A DNA stretch of 30,990 nt from Ophioceras dolichostomum (Eukaryota > Ascomycota > Sordariomycetes > Magnaporthales > Ophioceraceae): positions 1-30,990 of the forward strand of contig PYST01000411.1 in the NCBI GenBank assembly GCA_003049485.1, read 5' to 3'. The notes under the pieces are model-generated. The model saw only the letters and a list, made by a program, of their open reading frames with translations, was not told where the DNA came from and did not search any database. Below are positions 30,795-30,990 of the stretch, piece after piece. Within the stretch, counting starts at the first letter, position 1. Each line of letters opens with the position of its first letter. A program made the position numbers and the translations under genes.

Positions 30795-30990
30795 GAAAGA
30801 GAGAGAAAGAAAGAAAGAAAGATAGAAAGAAAGAAAAAACGAAAGAAAGAAAGAAAGAAGGAGAGAAGGAGAGAAAGAAAGAAAGAAAGAAAAAAATAAA
30901 GAAAAAATAAAGAAAAAAAGAAGGAAAAAGAAGAAAAAAGAAGAAAAAGAAGAAAAAGAAGAAAAAGAAGAAAAAGAAGAAAAAGAAGAA
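30795..30990 (+). repeat. Polypurine low-complexity tract, (GAAA)n then (GAAAAA)n
   Basis: From 30795 to the window end the plus strand is almost only A and G, with a few C/T interruptions before about 30911. Early units are gaaa; the last 60 bases are nearly regular gaagaaaaa. The tract runs to the last base. Confidence 0.95.

Overview
The window reads as nuclear DNA of a filamentous ascomycete (Pezizomycotina, most likely a sordariomycete). The coding DNA is GC-rich. Genes are split by short introns of about 60-160 nt with GTRAGN donors. Gene families are typically fungal: NACHT/TPR NLRs, a fungal CorA-like transporter, an intracellular GH51 arabinofuranosidase and a GH18 chitinase. DNA transposon relics are present, and decayed genes carry nonsense codons of the C-to-T type expected from repeat-induced point mutation (RIP). 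No bacterial operon signals, CRISPR, rRNA or convincing tRNA were seen.

Left part (1-14.3 kb): an accessory, decayed region. It opens inside an open reading frame of ten nearly identical 42-residue TPR units, the C-terminal end of an NLR-type protein cut by the window edge. A partly duplicated LTR-like repeat follows, then a complete but inactive pogo/Fot1-like DNA transposon (1883-3789) with TA target duplication and terminal inverted repeats; it contains a single N flanked by an 85-bp duplication that is probably an assembly fault. Next is a multi-exon SNF2/Rad5-like ATPase relic (about 4866-8421) with nearly all splice sites intact but several stop codons. An inverted-repeat unit of about 1 kb follows, and then a relic NLR (9525-13493) with a DUF7708-like N-terminus, a NACHT ATPase, a C2H2-type zinc-finger stretch and an unknown C-terminal domain. 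Two related hAT-like MITEs lie in or near this relic, one of them inside an intron.

Right part (15-30.2 kb): ordinary, intact genes. They are a single-domain MetE-like (cobalamin-independent methionine synthase family) protein (+), a GH51 alpha-L-arabinofuranosidase (-), an F-box-like protein (+), a CorA-like membrane transporter (-), an APC amino acid/GABA/choline-type permease (+) and a GH18 chitinase (-). They alternate in convergent and divergent pairs with no evident pathway in common, apart from polysaccharide degradation (GH51, GH18) and nutrient uptake (permease, CorA). The window ends in a purine-only low-complexity tract.

The most notable signals are the highly homogenised TPR array, the paired decay of an NLR and a SNF2 gene beside each other, the MITE family, and the sharp change from decayed to intact sequence near 14.3-15 kb. 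I saw no wholly new gene system with intact parts.
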